Assembly: GCF_030347395.1 (NCBI RefSeq)
Contig: NZ_CP128170.1
Location: 1,364,001-1,428,000, forward strand
Origin: Microbacterium sp. ET2
GTDB taxonomy: Bacteria; Actinomycetota; Actinomycetes; Actinomycetales; Microbacteriaceae
DNA length: 64,000 bases
Direction of reading: 5' to 3'
The notes under the pieces are model-generated. The model was given only the letters and a program-made list of their open reading frames with translations. It did no database searches and was not told the DNA's origin. Shown here piece after piece: positions 18,373 through 27,405 of the stretch. How positions within the stretch are numbered: the first letter of the stretch is position 1; the number at the start of each line of letters is the position of its first letter. A program made the position numbers and the translations under genes.

Positions 18373-21300
18373 GTGAGACGACATCGTGCTCGATCCGCTG
18401 CAGCCGCCGTCCTGGCAGCCGCAGCTCTGATCGTCGCCCCCCTGTCGGCCGCCTCCGCAGCCGACACCGTCATCGCCTCGGCCGACTTCGAGGACGGCAC
18501 GACCGGCGATTGGATCGCCAGCGGAGGAGGTGAGAACACCCTCTCCGTCGTCGACCTCGACGGCTCGCAGGTCCTGCAGGTCGCCGACCGCGCCGACGAT
18601 TTCACCGGCATCCAGAGCCCCGCCGGGATCTTCGAGGCAGGAACGACCTACAGCGTCTCGGCCCGCATCAAGCTGGCCGAAGGCACCGCAGACCAGTCGG
18701 CGCGCTTCGTGATGAAACCGGCCTACACGTGGATCGGGCCGACCACCGCCACCGCCGCCGACTGGACCACCATCAGCGGCGAGTACACCATCCCCGCCGA
18801 CGCGAACCTGCCCGAGCACCAGCTCTACATCGGTACGGGCGACGCCGAGTCGGGGACGTTCACCTACTACCTTGACGACCTCGTCGTCACGGCGCTCGAC
18901 ACCGATCCCGCCGAGCCGACCGAGCCGACCGACCCCGGCACCCCGCCGGTGACCGGTCCGACCGCGCTCTCGAACGACTTCGAAGAGGGCCTCGGCGGAT
19001 GGGTTCCGCGCGACAGCGGCAGCGGCGCCCCGACGGTGGCGCTCACCAGCGACGATGCGCAGCAGGGCACCCAGGCGGCAGCTCTGACGGGCCGCACCTC
19101 GCAGGGCTCGGGCTTCGGCCACGACATCGCCGAGCTCCAGGCCGACACCACCTACGAGGTCACGGCATGGGTGCGCTTCGGCGCTGGTCAGCCGACGAGT
19201 CCGGTCTGGCTGAGCCTGCAGCGCGACTACCAGGGGGCGACGACGTTCTCGACACTCGCGCAGTTCGCGGACGTCACCAACTCGGGGTGGACGCAGGTGC
19301 GGGCATCCTTCCCTCTCCAGGCGTTCGACACAGGTCTGCTCTACTTCGAGACGGACTACAACGGCACCAACACGTCCGACCTGTACTTCGACGACATCCA
19401 GGTGAGCGTCCCCGAGCCCGGCGAGATCCAGGACCTCACGCCGCTCCAGGACACACTGGACGTCCCGGTGGGTGTAGCGATCGACAGCCGGGAGACGACG
19501 GGCGTCGCCTCGGAGCTGCTGCTGCGCCACTTCGACCAGATCACGGGTGAGAACTACATGAAGCCCGAGGCCTGGTACGACGCGAACGGCCAGTTCCGCG
19601 CCAACCCCGAAGCCGTCGCGCTGATGGACTTCGCCGAGGCCAACGACCTCGCGGTGTACGGGCACGTGCTGGTGTGGCACAGCCAGACGCCGGCGTTCTT
19701 CTTCGAGGCAGCCGACGGCTCACCGCTCACCACGAGCGATGGCGACAAGCAGATCCTGCGGGACCGCCTCCGCGAGCACATCTTCAACGTCGCCGAGTGG
19801 CTCGCCACCGAGTACGGCGAGTTCGGCGGCACCAACCCGCTGAACGCGTGGGACGTGGTCAACGAGGTCGTCTCCGACGGCTCCGAGTACGCCGACGGCC
19901 TCCGTCGAAGCGAGTGGTACCGCATCCTCGGTGAGGAGTTCATCGACCTGTCGTTCCAGTACGCCGACGAAGCGTTCAACGACGTCTACGCCGCCGACGG
20001 GACCGACCGCCCGGTGACCCTCTTCATCAACGACTACAACACCGAGCAGTCGGGCAAGCAGGGGCGCTACCTGGCGCTCGTCGAGCGGCTCCTCGAGCGC
20101 GGCGTGCCGATCGACGGTGTCGGACACCAGTTCCACGTGAGCCTGGCGATGCCCGTCTCGGCACTGGAGCAGGCGATCACGACGTTCGCCGACCTGCCGG
20201 TGACCCAGGTGGTCACCGAGCTCGACGTCACCACGGGAACCCCGGTGAGCGAAGCGCTGCTGATCGAACAGGGCTACTACTACCGCGACGCGTTCCGGGT
20301 GTTCCGCGAGAACATCGACGAGCTCTACAGCGTCACCGTGTGGGGCCTCACCGACGGTCGCAGCTGGCGCTCCGCCAACGGCGCTCCCCTGCTGTTCGAC
20401 GACGCCTACCAGGGAAAGCCCGCGTACTTCGGCGCCGTCGATGAGGAGCTCCCCGCCCGCCAGCGCAGTGCGTTCGTCTTCGGCGGATCGGTGCCGGTGG
20501 ACGACACCGCGACGACCTCGGCCGAGTGGGAGCGTCTGCCCCTGCTGCCGATCGAGCAGACCGGAGCGTTCCAGCTTCGCTGGGAGCCCGGCACCCTCAC
20601 CGCGTATGTCGAGGTGACGGATGGATCGATGGATGACGGCGACGGCGTGACCTTCGACGTGGGCGGCCAGCAGTACGCCGTCGCCCGCGATGGGGAGGGC
20701 GACGTGTCCGCGTCGGTCACCGAGACCGAGACCGGTTACCGGGTCGTCGCGGCTCTCCCTCTCGGCGACGCCGATCTCGGCGAGGTGGTCCGCTTCGACG
20801 TGCGCATCGCCGACGGCGACTCCTCCGCCGGGTGGAACACCGCGGGCGAGCTGGGGAACCTCACGCTCGTCGAGCCGCTGTCCTTCGTCGAGGTCGTCGA
20901 GGCGTCGGAGACGCCGACCATCGACGGCGCCGTGGATGACGCGTGGGCCGCCGCGAACGCCGTGACCACCGACCGTCAGATCGAGGGCACCGCCGGTGCC
21001 ACCGCATCGGTGCGGACCCTGTGGCAGGACAACGCCCTGTTCGTCCTCGCCGAGGTCGCCGACCCGGTGGTCGATGTCTCGGGTTCGGATCCCTGGATCC
21101 AGGACTCCGTGGAGATCTACGTCGACGCCGGCAACGTCAAGAACGGCTCCTACCGGTACGACGACACCCAGATCCGCATCAGTGCGGCCGGCGCGGTGTC
21201 GTTCGGAACCGGGGACGAGGCGTTCCAGCGGAACCGCGTGGAGTCGCAGGTGACCACCGTCGACGGCGGTTACGTCGTCGAGGCCCGCATCAGCCTGCTC

Positions 21301-21702
21301 GACTCGGGCGGCGAGGGGACGTTCCACGGTCTGGACTTCCAGGTCAACGACGCCTCCGACGGCGCGCGCACCGGCATCCGCAACTGGGCCGACCCCACCG
21401 GCGCCGGCTACCAGTCCACCGCCCGATGGGGCGTGGGAGAGCTGGTCGCCGCGGACGACACCACGCCCACCGAGCCCGGTGAGCCCACCACACCGACCGA
21501 GCCGGGCGCACCCGGTGAGCCCGGTACGCCGACCACGCCTCCGGCGCCGGGCGGATCGGACGGCGGCGCGGCGGACGACCCGGGCAACCCGCTCGCCTCG
21601 ACCGGCGGCGGCCTGCCGATCGGCCTGGGCCTCGCGGGCCTGCTGGCCCTGCTCGCCGGCGCGATCCTCGTGCAGCGGCGACGGGAGCGGATGCAGGGCT
21701 GA
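18373..21702 (+). CDS. Cell-wall-anchored endo-1,4-beta-xylanase, GH10 with carbohydrate-binding modules
   Basis: A 1109-residue secreted enzyme that cuts the xylan backbone. Residues 1-33 are a signal peptide (SAASA/ADT). Two CBM4/9/22-like beta-sandwich modules follow (about 36-180 and 198-350), separated by a Pro/Thr linker. The GH10 domain spans about 355-690, with acid/base Glu498 (WDVVNEVV) and nucleophile Glu616 (VVTELDV). Two CBM9/DOMON-like modules fill about 695-1030. A Pro-rich linker leads to LASTG (1074-1078), a hydrophobic segment and RRRERM, a sortase sorting signal of the actinobacterial LAxTG type. The GTG start has AAAGGAG before it. The enzyme should therefore be covalently displayed on the cell wall. 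Confidence 0.93.
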   Translation: MRRHRARSAAAAVLAAAALIVAPLSAASAADTVIASADFEDGTTGDWIASGGGENTLSVVDLDGSQVLQVADRADDFTGIQSPAGIFEAGTTYSVSARIKLAEGTADQSARFVMKPAYTWIGPTTATAADWTTISGEYTIPADANLPEHQLYIGTGDAESGTFTYYLDDLVVTALDTDPAEPTEPTDPGTPPVTGPTALSNDFEEGLGGWVPRDSGSGAPTVALTSDDAQQGTQAAALTGRTSQGSGFGHDIAELQADTTYEVTAWVRFGAGQPTSPVWLSLQRDYQGATTFSTLAQFADVTNSGWTQVRASFPLQAFDTGLLYFETDYNGTNTSDLYFDDIQVSVPEPGEIQDLTPLQDTLDVPVGVAIDSRETTGVASELLLRHFDQITGENYMKPEAWYDANGQFRANPEAVALMDFAEANDLAVYGHVLVWHSQTPAFFFEAADGSPLTTSDGDKQILRDRLREHIFNVAEWLATEYGEFGGTNPLNAWDVVNEVVSDGSEYADGLRRSEWYRILGEEFIDLSFQYADEAFNDVYAADGTDRPVTLFINDYNTEQSGKQGRYLALVERLLERGVPIDGVGHQFHVSLAMPVSALEQAITTFADLPVTQVVTELDVTTGTPVSEALLIEQGYYYRDAFRVFRENIDELYSVTVWGLTDGRSWRSANGAPLLFDDAYQGKPAYFGAVDEELPARQRSAFVFGGSVPVDDTATTSAEWERLPLLPIEQTGAFQLRWEPGTLTAYVEVTDGSMDDGDGVTFDVGGQQYAVARDGEGDVSASVTETETGYRVVAALPLGDADLGEVVRFDVRIADGDSSAGWNTAGELGNLTLVEPLSFVEVVEASETPTIDGAVDDAWAAANAVTTDRQIEGTAGATASVRTLWQDNALFVLAEVADPVVDVSGSDPWIQDSVEIYVDAGNVKNGSYRYDDTQIRISAAGAVSFGTGDEAFQRNRVESQVTTVDGGYVVEARISLLDSGGEGTFHGLDFQVNDASDGARTGIRNWADPTGAGYQSTARWGVGELVAADDTTPTEPGEPTTPTEPGAPGEPGTPTTPPAPGGSDGGAADDPGNPLASTGGGLPIGLGLAGLLALLAGAILVQRRRERMQG

Positions 21703-21720
21703 GGCGCATCGTCCCCCGGG

Positions 21721-21798
21721 GTGCCCCGCGTCCGTTCGGGCGCGGGGCACTTCCCCTCTCGCAGTGCGGTGCCCCGCGTCCGTCCGGGCGCAGAGCAC
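21721..21798. terminator. Tandem hairpins after the xylanase gene
   Basis: The first hairpin is a perfect 10-bp stem, GTGCCCCGCG (21721-21730) / CGCGGGGCAC (21741-21750). A second 30-nt copy at 21769-21798 is 27 of 30 identical and slightly imperfect. Together they form a duplicated terminator-like element between the xylanase and ROK genes. Confidence 0.6.
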
Positions 21799-21819
21799 CC
21801 TTCTCCCTACACTGGAGCG

Positions 21820-23055
21820 ATGAGTCTGGTCGGGCCCGGCGGTCGACAGCGGAACCTGTCGACGATCCTGACGCTGCTGCATCGCCTCGGCCCGCTCTCA
21901 CGGGCGAGTCTCACCGAGGCCACGCGACTCAATCGATCGACGATCGCCGACCTCGTCGGTCAGCTCGTCCGCCACGGTCTGGTGACCGAGCGCGCCCCCG
22001 ACCCGGCCCGCCGGGTGGGGAGGCCCTCGCCGATCGTCGCGGTCTCGCCGCGGGTCGTCGCGGTCGCCGTGAATCCGGAGGTCGACGCGATCACGCTCGC
22101 CGTCGTCCGCCTCGATCAGACGACCGTGATCCGCGAACGCCATGAGGTCGACCGGCCCCCGACTCCCGAGGAGGCCACCGCTCTCCTCGCCGCGCGGTTG
22201 GAGGCGTGGCGCCGCGGCGTGCTCGCCGACGCCGCGATCGTGGGGATCGGCCTCGCTGTGCCGGGCCTCGTGCGTGCCTCCGACGGTCTGGTCCGTGACG
22301 CCCCCCACCTGCACTGGCGCGATGTGCCACTCGGCGACCTCGTCGCCGAGGCGACGGGCCTGCTCACCCGGGTCGCCAACGACGCCAGCCTGGGGGCGAT
22401 GGCCGAGCACCTCTTCGGAGCGGCCCGCGGCGTCGACGACGTCGTCTACCTCAACGGCGGCGCGAGCGGCATCGGCGGCGGCCTCATCGTGGGCGGTGTC
22501 ACGGTGGGGGGCTCCGGCGGGTACGCCGGCGAGTTCGGTCAGAACCGGCCCGGGATCGCCGACGGCGCAGACCGGCTGGCCGCCGACGGCGTGCTCGAAG
22601 ACGAGGTCAGCAGGTCGCGGCTCCTCGCGGCCGTCGGGCTCGATTCCGCCGACGAGCCCACCCTCGCCGCCGCCCTCGCCGACCCGCCTGATCCCGGCAC
22701 CCGCGCCGCCGTCTCGGCCGAGGTCGAGCGGCAGCGCCGCATCCTGTCCACCGCCCTCGCCAACGCGGTGAACGTCCTGAACCCCTCCGTGGTCGTGCTC
22801 GGCGGGTTTCTGGCGACCATCGCCGACGTGGATGTCGCCGGCCTTCTCGCGCGCGTGCGTGCGCAGGCGATGCCGGCGGCGACCGAAGACCTGCAGCTGC
22901 GCCTGGCCTCGCTCGCGGAGGACCGCCTGCTCATCGGCGCGGCCGAAGTCGTCTTCGACGCCCTCTTGGCGGATCCGTCGAGCGCTCTGGAGCTCGCCGG
23001 ATCCGTCGATGTTGACGCCGAGGTCAGCGCGGCGGCGGTGCCGTCGTCCCCCTGA
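21820..23055 (+). CDS. ROK-family transcriptional regulator
   Basis: A 411-residue NagC/XylR-type ROK protein. The N-terminal winged HTH (LSRASLTEATRLNRSTIADL) precedes a sugar-kinase-fold domain with NGGASGIGGGLIVGG and VVLGGFLAT. The usual ROK zinc motif (CxCGxxGC) is missing and the preceding His motif reads GYAGEFGQ, as in some regulatory members that no longer phosphorylate sugars. It lies directly after the xylanase gene and its double hairpin, with its own upstream region, and overlaps the convergent LacI gene by 32 bp. A role in xylan/xylose control is inferred from position only. Confidence 0.85.
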   Translation: MSLVGPGGRQRNLSTILTLLHRLGPLSRASLTEATRLNRSTIADLVGQLVRHGLVTERAPDPARRVGRPSPIVAVSPRVVAVAVNPEVDAITLAVVRLDQTTVIRERHEVDRPPTPEEATALLAARLEAWRRGVLADAAIVGIGLAVPGLVRASDGLVRDAPHLHWRDVPLGDLVAEATGLLTRVANDASLGAMAEHLFGAARGVDDVVYLNGGASGIGGGLIVGGVTVGGSGGYAGEFGQNRPGIADGADRLAADGVLEDEVSRSRLLAAVGLDSADEPTLAAALADPPDPGTRAAVSAEVERQRRILSTALANAVNVLNPSVVVLGGFLATIADVDVAGLLARVRAQAMPAATEDLQLRLASLAEDRLLIGAAEVVFDALLADPSSALELAGSVDVDAEVSAAAVPSSP

Positions 23056-24025
23056 CCACCAACCGCGTCGCCAGCCCCACGTGCGTGGCGTCGAGCGTGT
23101 CGCCGTTCATCAGCGCGACCAGCATGCCGGCGGCGGTCGCACCGAGCCCCTGCATCGGCTGACGCACGGTCGTCAGCGACACCGGCCCCTGCGTCGCGTC
23201 GGGGATGTCGTCGAACCCGATCACCGAGAGGTCGTCGGGGATTCGCAGTCCCATCCCCGCCGCGACGTCGATGAGGCCGAGCGCGGAAAGGTCGTTCGCC
23301 GCGAAGACGGCGGTCGGCGGGCGGTCCTGACCGAGAAGCCCGCGGGCCTGCTCGCGCACCACGTCGGGCTGGTACATACCGACCCGCACGAGCGAGGGGT
23401 CGTAGGCGACGCCGGCATCGGACAGAGCGCGACGGTACCCGGCGTCTCGGAGGATGGATGACCGGAGGTCCGGGCGCCCGGCGATGAAGCCGATGCGCCG
23501 GTGCCCCAGTTCGAGCAGGTACCGGGTGGCCTCGCGTGCACCGGCGAAGCTGTCGGATTCGACCGTGGGAAGGTCGGCACGACCGGTGTGGGGGTCGACG
23601 GCGACGATCGGCACCTCGGCGCTCGCGCCGACCACCGTCGGGGTGACCATGATGACCCCGTCGATCAGCGTTCCGCTGAGCCTGCTGAGCGAACGGCGCT
23701 CCCAGCCCTCGCCGTTCTGCTGACGCGAGCCGCTGTACGCCAGGAGATCGTAGTGCGTGTCGCGCAGAGCCCGTCCCACGCCCTTCATGATCTCGGCGCT
23801 GAACGGCTCGAAGTCCGCCACCAGCACCCCGATGACGCCGGTCCTGCGCGATCGCATGCTCGAGGCGACGAGGCTCGACTCGTAGCCGAGCTCGGCGACG
23901 ACCTGCAGCACGCGCTCCACGGTGTCGGGGGCGACACCGTACCGGCCGTTCACGGCTTTGGACACCGTCGCCGCCGAGACACCCGCGGCGCGGGCGACAT
24001 CGGTGATGGTCGGACGGGAACCCAT
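23024..24025 (-). CDS. LacI-family repressor of the GH3/importer operon
   Basis: A 333-residue LacI-family protein with HTH TITDVARAAGVSAATVSKAV (6-25), hinge region LVASSMRSRRTG and effector-domain motifs LGHRRIGFIAG and LSVIGFDDIPDA. It is divergent from the binding-protein gene at 24186, and the 160-bp gap contains overlapping palindromes at 24052-24067 that suit LacI-family binding. It is therefore inferred to control the importer-GH3 operon and itself. The effector is probably a short beta-linked oligosaccharide or monosaccharide. Confidence 0.9.
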   Translation of the reverse strand: MGSRPTITDVARAAGVSAATVSKAVNGRYGVAPDTVERVLQVVAELGYESSLVASSMRSRRTGVIGVLVADFEPFSAEIMKGVGRALRDTHYDLLAYSGSRQQNGEGWERRSLSRLSGTLIDGVIMVTPTVVGASAEVPIVAVDPHTGRADLPTVESDSFAGAREATRYLLELGHRRIGFIAGRPDLRSSILRDAGYRRALSDAGVAYDPSLVRVGMYQPDVVREQARGLLGQDRPPTAVFAANDLSALGLIDVAAGMGLRIPDDLSVIGFDDIPDATQGPVSLTTVRQPMQGLGATAAGMLVALMNGDTLDATHVGLATRLVVRGTTAPPPR

Positions 24026-24051
24026 GGGGGGATGCTAGCGCCATTGAAACT

Positions 24052-24070
24052 GTTTTCGAAAACGTTTGAC
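24052..24070. promoter_or_regulatory. Overlapping LacI-type palindromes upstream of the MalE-type importer
   Basis: A perfect 12-bp palindrome GTTTTCGAAAAC (24052-24063) overlaps the perfect 8-bp palindrome AAACGTTT (24060-24067). The sites share AAAC and are offset by 6 bp. They lie between the divergent LacI and binding-protein genes, 26 bp from the LacI start. Confidence 0.6.
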
Positions 24071-24185
24071 ACTTTTCCCTCCGTTACGAAGACTGGACGC
24101 CGTCCGGGTCCCGACAGCAGCCCGGAATTCGCATCGCACCTCGAGGACCGAGAGTGCACCTCAAGGAAGAGAACAGGTGAATCAC

Positions 24186-25475
24186 ATGAAAGCCAGCAGA
24201 ATCACAGCGGGCGCAGTGTCACTGCTCGCCGGCGCGCTCGTGCTGAGCGCATGCTCCGGCGGAGGAGGCGGCGAGTCCGCTGACGGCAGCGTCGAAATGA
24301 CGCTGTGGCAGAACTCCACGACGGGCCCCGGCCAGGAGTTCTGGCAGAACGCGATCGACTCCTTCATGGAGGAGAACCCCGGCGTCACCATCGAGATGCA
24401 GTCGGTGCAGAACGAAGACCTCGACGGTCTGCTCCAGACCGCGCTGAACGCCGGCGACCCGCCGGACATCTTCCTCCAGCGCGGCGGCGGCAAGATGGCC
24501 GACATGGTCAACGCGGGTCAGCTCAAGGACCTCACCGACGTGATCTCCGACGACGTGCGCGCCGAGATCCCCGAAGGGTCCTTCGCGGCGGAGACCTACC
24601 AGGACTCGGTGTGGGCCATGCCGCTCTCGGTTCTGCCCGGTGGCTTCTGGTACAGCGAGGACGCCTTCGCCGCGGCCGGGGTCGAGGAGACCCCCACCTC
24701 GATCGCCGAACTCGAATCCGCCGTCGAGTCGCTCAAGGAGACCGGCATCGCGCCGATCGCCCTCGGCGCCCAGGACGCCTGGCCGGCCGCTCACTGGTAC
24801 TACTTCTTCGCCCTCCGCGAGTGCAGCCCCGAGGTGATCGAGGAGACCGGCGACTCGAAGGACTTCAGCGACGAGTGCTGGACGCGCGCCGCCGAGAACC
24901 TCCAGGACTTCGCCGCGATCGAGCCCTTCAACGAGGGCTTCCTGACCACCCCCGCCCAGCAGGGCGCCGGCTCGTCGGCAGGCCTCCTGGCCAACCGCCA
25001 GGCGGCGATGGAGCTCATGGGCGCCTGGAACCCGGGTGTCATCGCCTCCCTCACGCCGGACGAGCAGCCGCTCCCCGACCTCGCCTGGTTCCCGTTCCCC
25101 GAGATCGAGGGCGGCGAGGGCGAGCCCGGCTCGATGATGGGCGGTGTCGACGGGTACTCGTGCGCCGAGCAGGCTCCCGACGAGTGCGTCGACTTCCTGA
25201 ACTTCATCGCCAGCGCCGAGCAGCAGCAGCTGTACTACGAGGCGTTCCAGTCGCCCCCGGTGAACACCGTGGCGCAGGAATCGGTCACCGAGCCCTACCT
25301 GCAGCAGATCCTCGAGGCGTACAACAGCGCCCCGTTCGTCTCGCAGTGGCTCGACACGGTCCTCGGCCAGAACGTCGGCAACGCGCTGAACGTGGCGGTC
25401 GTCGACATGCTCGCGGGCAACAGCGACCCCGAGCAGTTCATCCAATCGGTCAACACGGCGGGTGCGCAGGGCTGA
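24186..25475 (+). CDS. Sugar ABC transporter substrate-binding lipoprotein (MalE-type)
   Basis: A 429-residue family-1 solute-binding protein. The signal peptide ends in a lipobox (LVLSAC, Cys23) followed by a Gly-rich stretch. The body shows typical features such as LQTALNAGDPPDIFLQRGGG and a Trp/Tyr-rich ligand region. The ATG at 24186 has AGGTGA just upstream. It begins a four-gene operon with two permeases and a GH3 glycosidase and lies opposite the LacI gene. It probably binds xylo-oligosaccharides or cello-oligosaccharides for cleavage by the GH3 enzyme, an inference from gene order. As with the other importer, no ATPase is encoded nearby. Confidence 0.88.
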   Translation: MKASRITAGAVSLLAGALVLSACSGGGGGESADGSVEMTLWQNSTTGPGQEFWQNAIDSFMEENPGVTIEMQSVQNEDLDGLLQTALNAGDPPDIFLQRGGGKMADMVNAGQLKDLTDVISDDVRAEIPEGSFAAETYQDSVWAMPLSVLPGGFWYSEDAFAAAGVEETPTSIAELESAVESLKETGIAPIALGAQDAWPAAHWYYFFALRECSPEVIEETGDSKDFSDECWTRAAENLQDFAAIEPFNEGFLTTPAQQGAGSSAGLLANRQAAMELMGAWNPGVIASLTPDEQPLPDLAWFPFPEIEGGEGEPGSMMGGVDGYSCAEQAPDECVDFLNFIASAEQQQLYYEAFQSPPVNTVAQESVTEPYLQQILEAYNSAPFVSQWLDTVLGQNVGNALNVAVVDMLAGNSDPEQFIQSVNTAGAQG

Positions 25476-25553
25476 CATGACCGTTCGCGAGATGTCCACC
25501 TCGGACTCCGATCTCGCGCAGCACGACGGGGGCGGCGCCACGCCGCCCCGTCC

Positions 25554-26489
25554 GTGCGGCGGGACAAGAGTCGTCCGCGCGGCCTGGGCTGGTCCGGCCG
25601 CCTCGAAGTCCTCCTCATGGTGGGCCCCGCCGTCATCTTCTTCGTAGGGTTCGTCATCCTGCCGGTGGTGATGGCGGCCTACTACGGCTTCTTCCGCTGG
25701 TCGGGGTTCGGCCCCGCCACGGACTTCGTCGGCCTCCAGAACTACTTCGTCATCTTCAGTGACCCGAACTTCCAGGCGGCGCTCGGTCACAACGCCTTCA
25801 TCGTCGTCGCCTCGCTGGTGATGCAGGGACCGGTGGCGCTGCTGCTGGCGCTGCTGCTGAACCGCAAGATGCGCGGTCAGTCCGTCATCCGAGTGCTGAT
25901 CTTCGTCCCCTACGTCATCGCCGAGGTCGTCGTCGGCACCGGCTTCAGCCTTCTCCTCGCAACGCGCGGGGCCCTCAACGGCTTCCTCGAGAACGTCGGT
26001 CTGGGCTTCCTCGCCGCCGACTGGCTCTCCGATCCCGCGATCGCGATCTGGACCCTGATGGCGATCCTCACCTGGAAGTACGTCGGCTTCGCCGTCATCC
26101 TCTTCCTCGCGGGTCTGCAGTCGATTCCAGAGGAGCTGTACGAAGCCGCCGCGATCGATGGGGCGTCGTACTGGCAGATCCAGCGGCGGATCACCCTGCC
26201 GCTGCTCGGACCGACCGTCCGCATCTGGGCGTTCCTGTCGATCATCGGCGCACTGCAGCTGTTCGACCTCGTCTACATCATCTGGGGCCAGTACGTCGCA
26301 TCGGTCGCCGGTACCAACACCATGGCGATCTACATGGTCGCCACCGGCCGCAACGCCGGGAACTTCGGCTACGGAAACGCCGTCGCCGTCGTCATCTTCC
26401 TCATCTCGCTGGCCGTCGCCCTGGTCTACCAGCGCTACGTGCTGCGACGCGACACCGCCGGCGCGATCACCGAAAGGGGTGCCGGATGA
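25554..26489 (+). CDS. Carbohydrate ABC transporter permease (MalF-type); probable N-terminal frameshift
   Basis: The visible frame from GTG 25554 gives 311 residues with six helices and the EAA loop EAAAIDGASYWQIQRRITLP. No ribosome-binding site precedes that GTG. An ATG at 25477, 1 bp after the binding-protein stop, opens another frame (MTVREMSTSDSDLAQHDGGG) that runs up to the same point. One missing base between 25553 and 25554 would join the two into a 337-residue permease with a normal hydrophilic N-terminal tail. The true gene is therefore probably 25477-26489 with a 1-base deletion. The catalytic core is unaffected either way. The stop overlaps the next gene by ATGA. Confidence 0.85.
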   Translation: MRRDKSRPRGLGWSGRLEVLLMVGPAVIFFVGFVILPVVMAAYYGFFRWSGFGPATDFVGLQNYFVIFSDPNFQAALGHNAFIVVASLVMQGPVALLLALLLNRKMRGQSVIRVLIFVPYVIAEVVVGTGFSLLLATRGALNGFLENVGLGFLAADWLSDPAIAIWTLMAILTWKYVGFAVILFLAGLQSIPEELYEAAAIDGASYWQIQRRITLPLLGPTVRIWAFLSIIGALQLFDLVYIIWGQYVASVAGTNTMAIYMVATGRNAGNFGYGNAVAVVIFLISLAVALVYQRYVLRRDTAGAITERGAG

Positions 26490-27367
26490 GCACCATGACC
26501 CTCACCACCCGCGTCGCCGGCCGGCGCAGCAAGGGTGCGCCGGCCAAGAAGCTCCCCTGGGGCCCGCCGAGCGTCTACTTCATCGCCCTCGTCGTCATCG
26601 GGATGATGCTCGGCCCGGTGCTGTACATCATCATCGGCGGCTTCCGAAGCAACTCCGAGATCACGGTCAACCCGGCTGGTTTTCCCACCGAGTGGCGCTG
26701 GGAGAACTACGCCAGCGTGCTGGCGGCTCCGCAGTTCTGGACGCAGGTGGGCAATTCCACCCTCGTGGGGCTGGCGACCACGTTGGGGGCCGTCGCGCTC
26801 GGGCTCATGGCCAGCTACGTGATCGCCCGCTACAGCTTCCGCGGCCGTGGCGCGCTGTACGCGCTGTTCGCGGCGGGACTGATGTTCCCCATCACCGTCG
26901 CGATCACTCCGCTGTACATCGTGATCCGCAACCTCGGCCTGATGAACAGCCTTCCCGGCGTCATCCTGCCCCAGATCGCGTTCGCACTCCCGGTGACGAT
27001 CATCATCCTGGTGCCGTTCCTGCGCGCCATCCCCGATGAGATCCAGGAGGCGGCCTACATCGACGGATGCGGGCGTCTGTCGTTCTTCTGGCGGATGGTG
27101 TTGCCGCTGTCGATCCCCGGCGTCATCACCGTGGCGATCCTGGCGTTCATCGGCAGCTGGAACGCGTATCTGCTTCCCCTGTTCATCCTGAACAACGAGG
27201 CGGCCTTCACCCTCCCCCTGGGTGTGCAGCAGTTCTCCTCGCAGTACTCCGTCGACACCGCACGGGTGCTGGCGTTCACGTCCCTGTCGATGCTCCCCGC
27301 GCTGATCTTCTTCAGCCTGTTCGAGCGTCGCATCGTCGGCGGCCTCACCGGCGCCGTCAAGGGCTGA
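26486..27367 (+). CDS. Carbohydrate ABC transporter permease (MalG-type)
   Basis: A 293-residue permease with about six helices and the EAA loop EAAYIDGCGRLSFFWRMVLP. The start overlaps the previous stop as ATGA. It pairs with the MalF-type permease to form the membrane channel of the second sugar importer and is followed after 38 bp by the GH3 gene. Confidence 0.92.
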   Translation: MSTMTLTTRVAGRRSKGAPAKKLPWGPPSVYFIALVVIGMMLGPVLYIIIGGFRSNSEITVNPAGFPTEWRWENYASVLAAPQFWTQVGNSTLVGLATTLGAVALGLMASYVIARYSFRGRGALYALFAAGLMFPITVAITPLYIVIRNLGLMNSLPGVILPQIAFALPVTIIILVPFLRAIPDEIQEAAYIDGCGRLSFFWRMVLPLSIPGVITVAILAFIGSWNAYLLPLFILNNEAAFTLPLGVQQFSSQYSVDTARVLAFTSLSMLPALIFFSLFERRIVGGLTGAVKG

Positions 27368-27405
27368 CGTCTCGTTCGCTCGTCGACATCGAAGAAAGCA
27401 GCATC

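Noticed and set aside
19720..21882. A 720-codon open frame antisense to the xylanase gene
   Set aside because: It is a high-GC shadow of the GH10 gene. It has no recognisable domain and shows typical Arg/Gly/Val-rich antisense composition.
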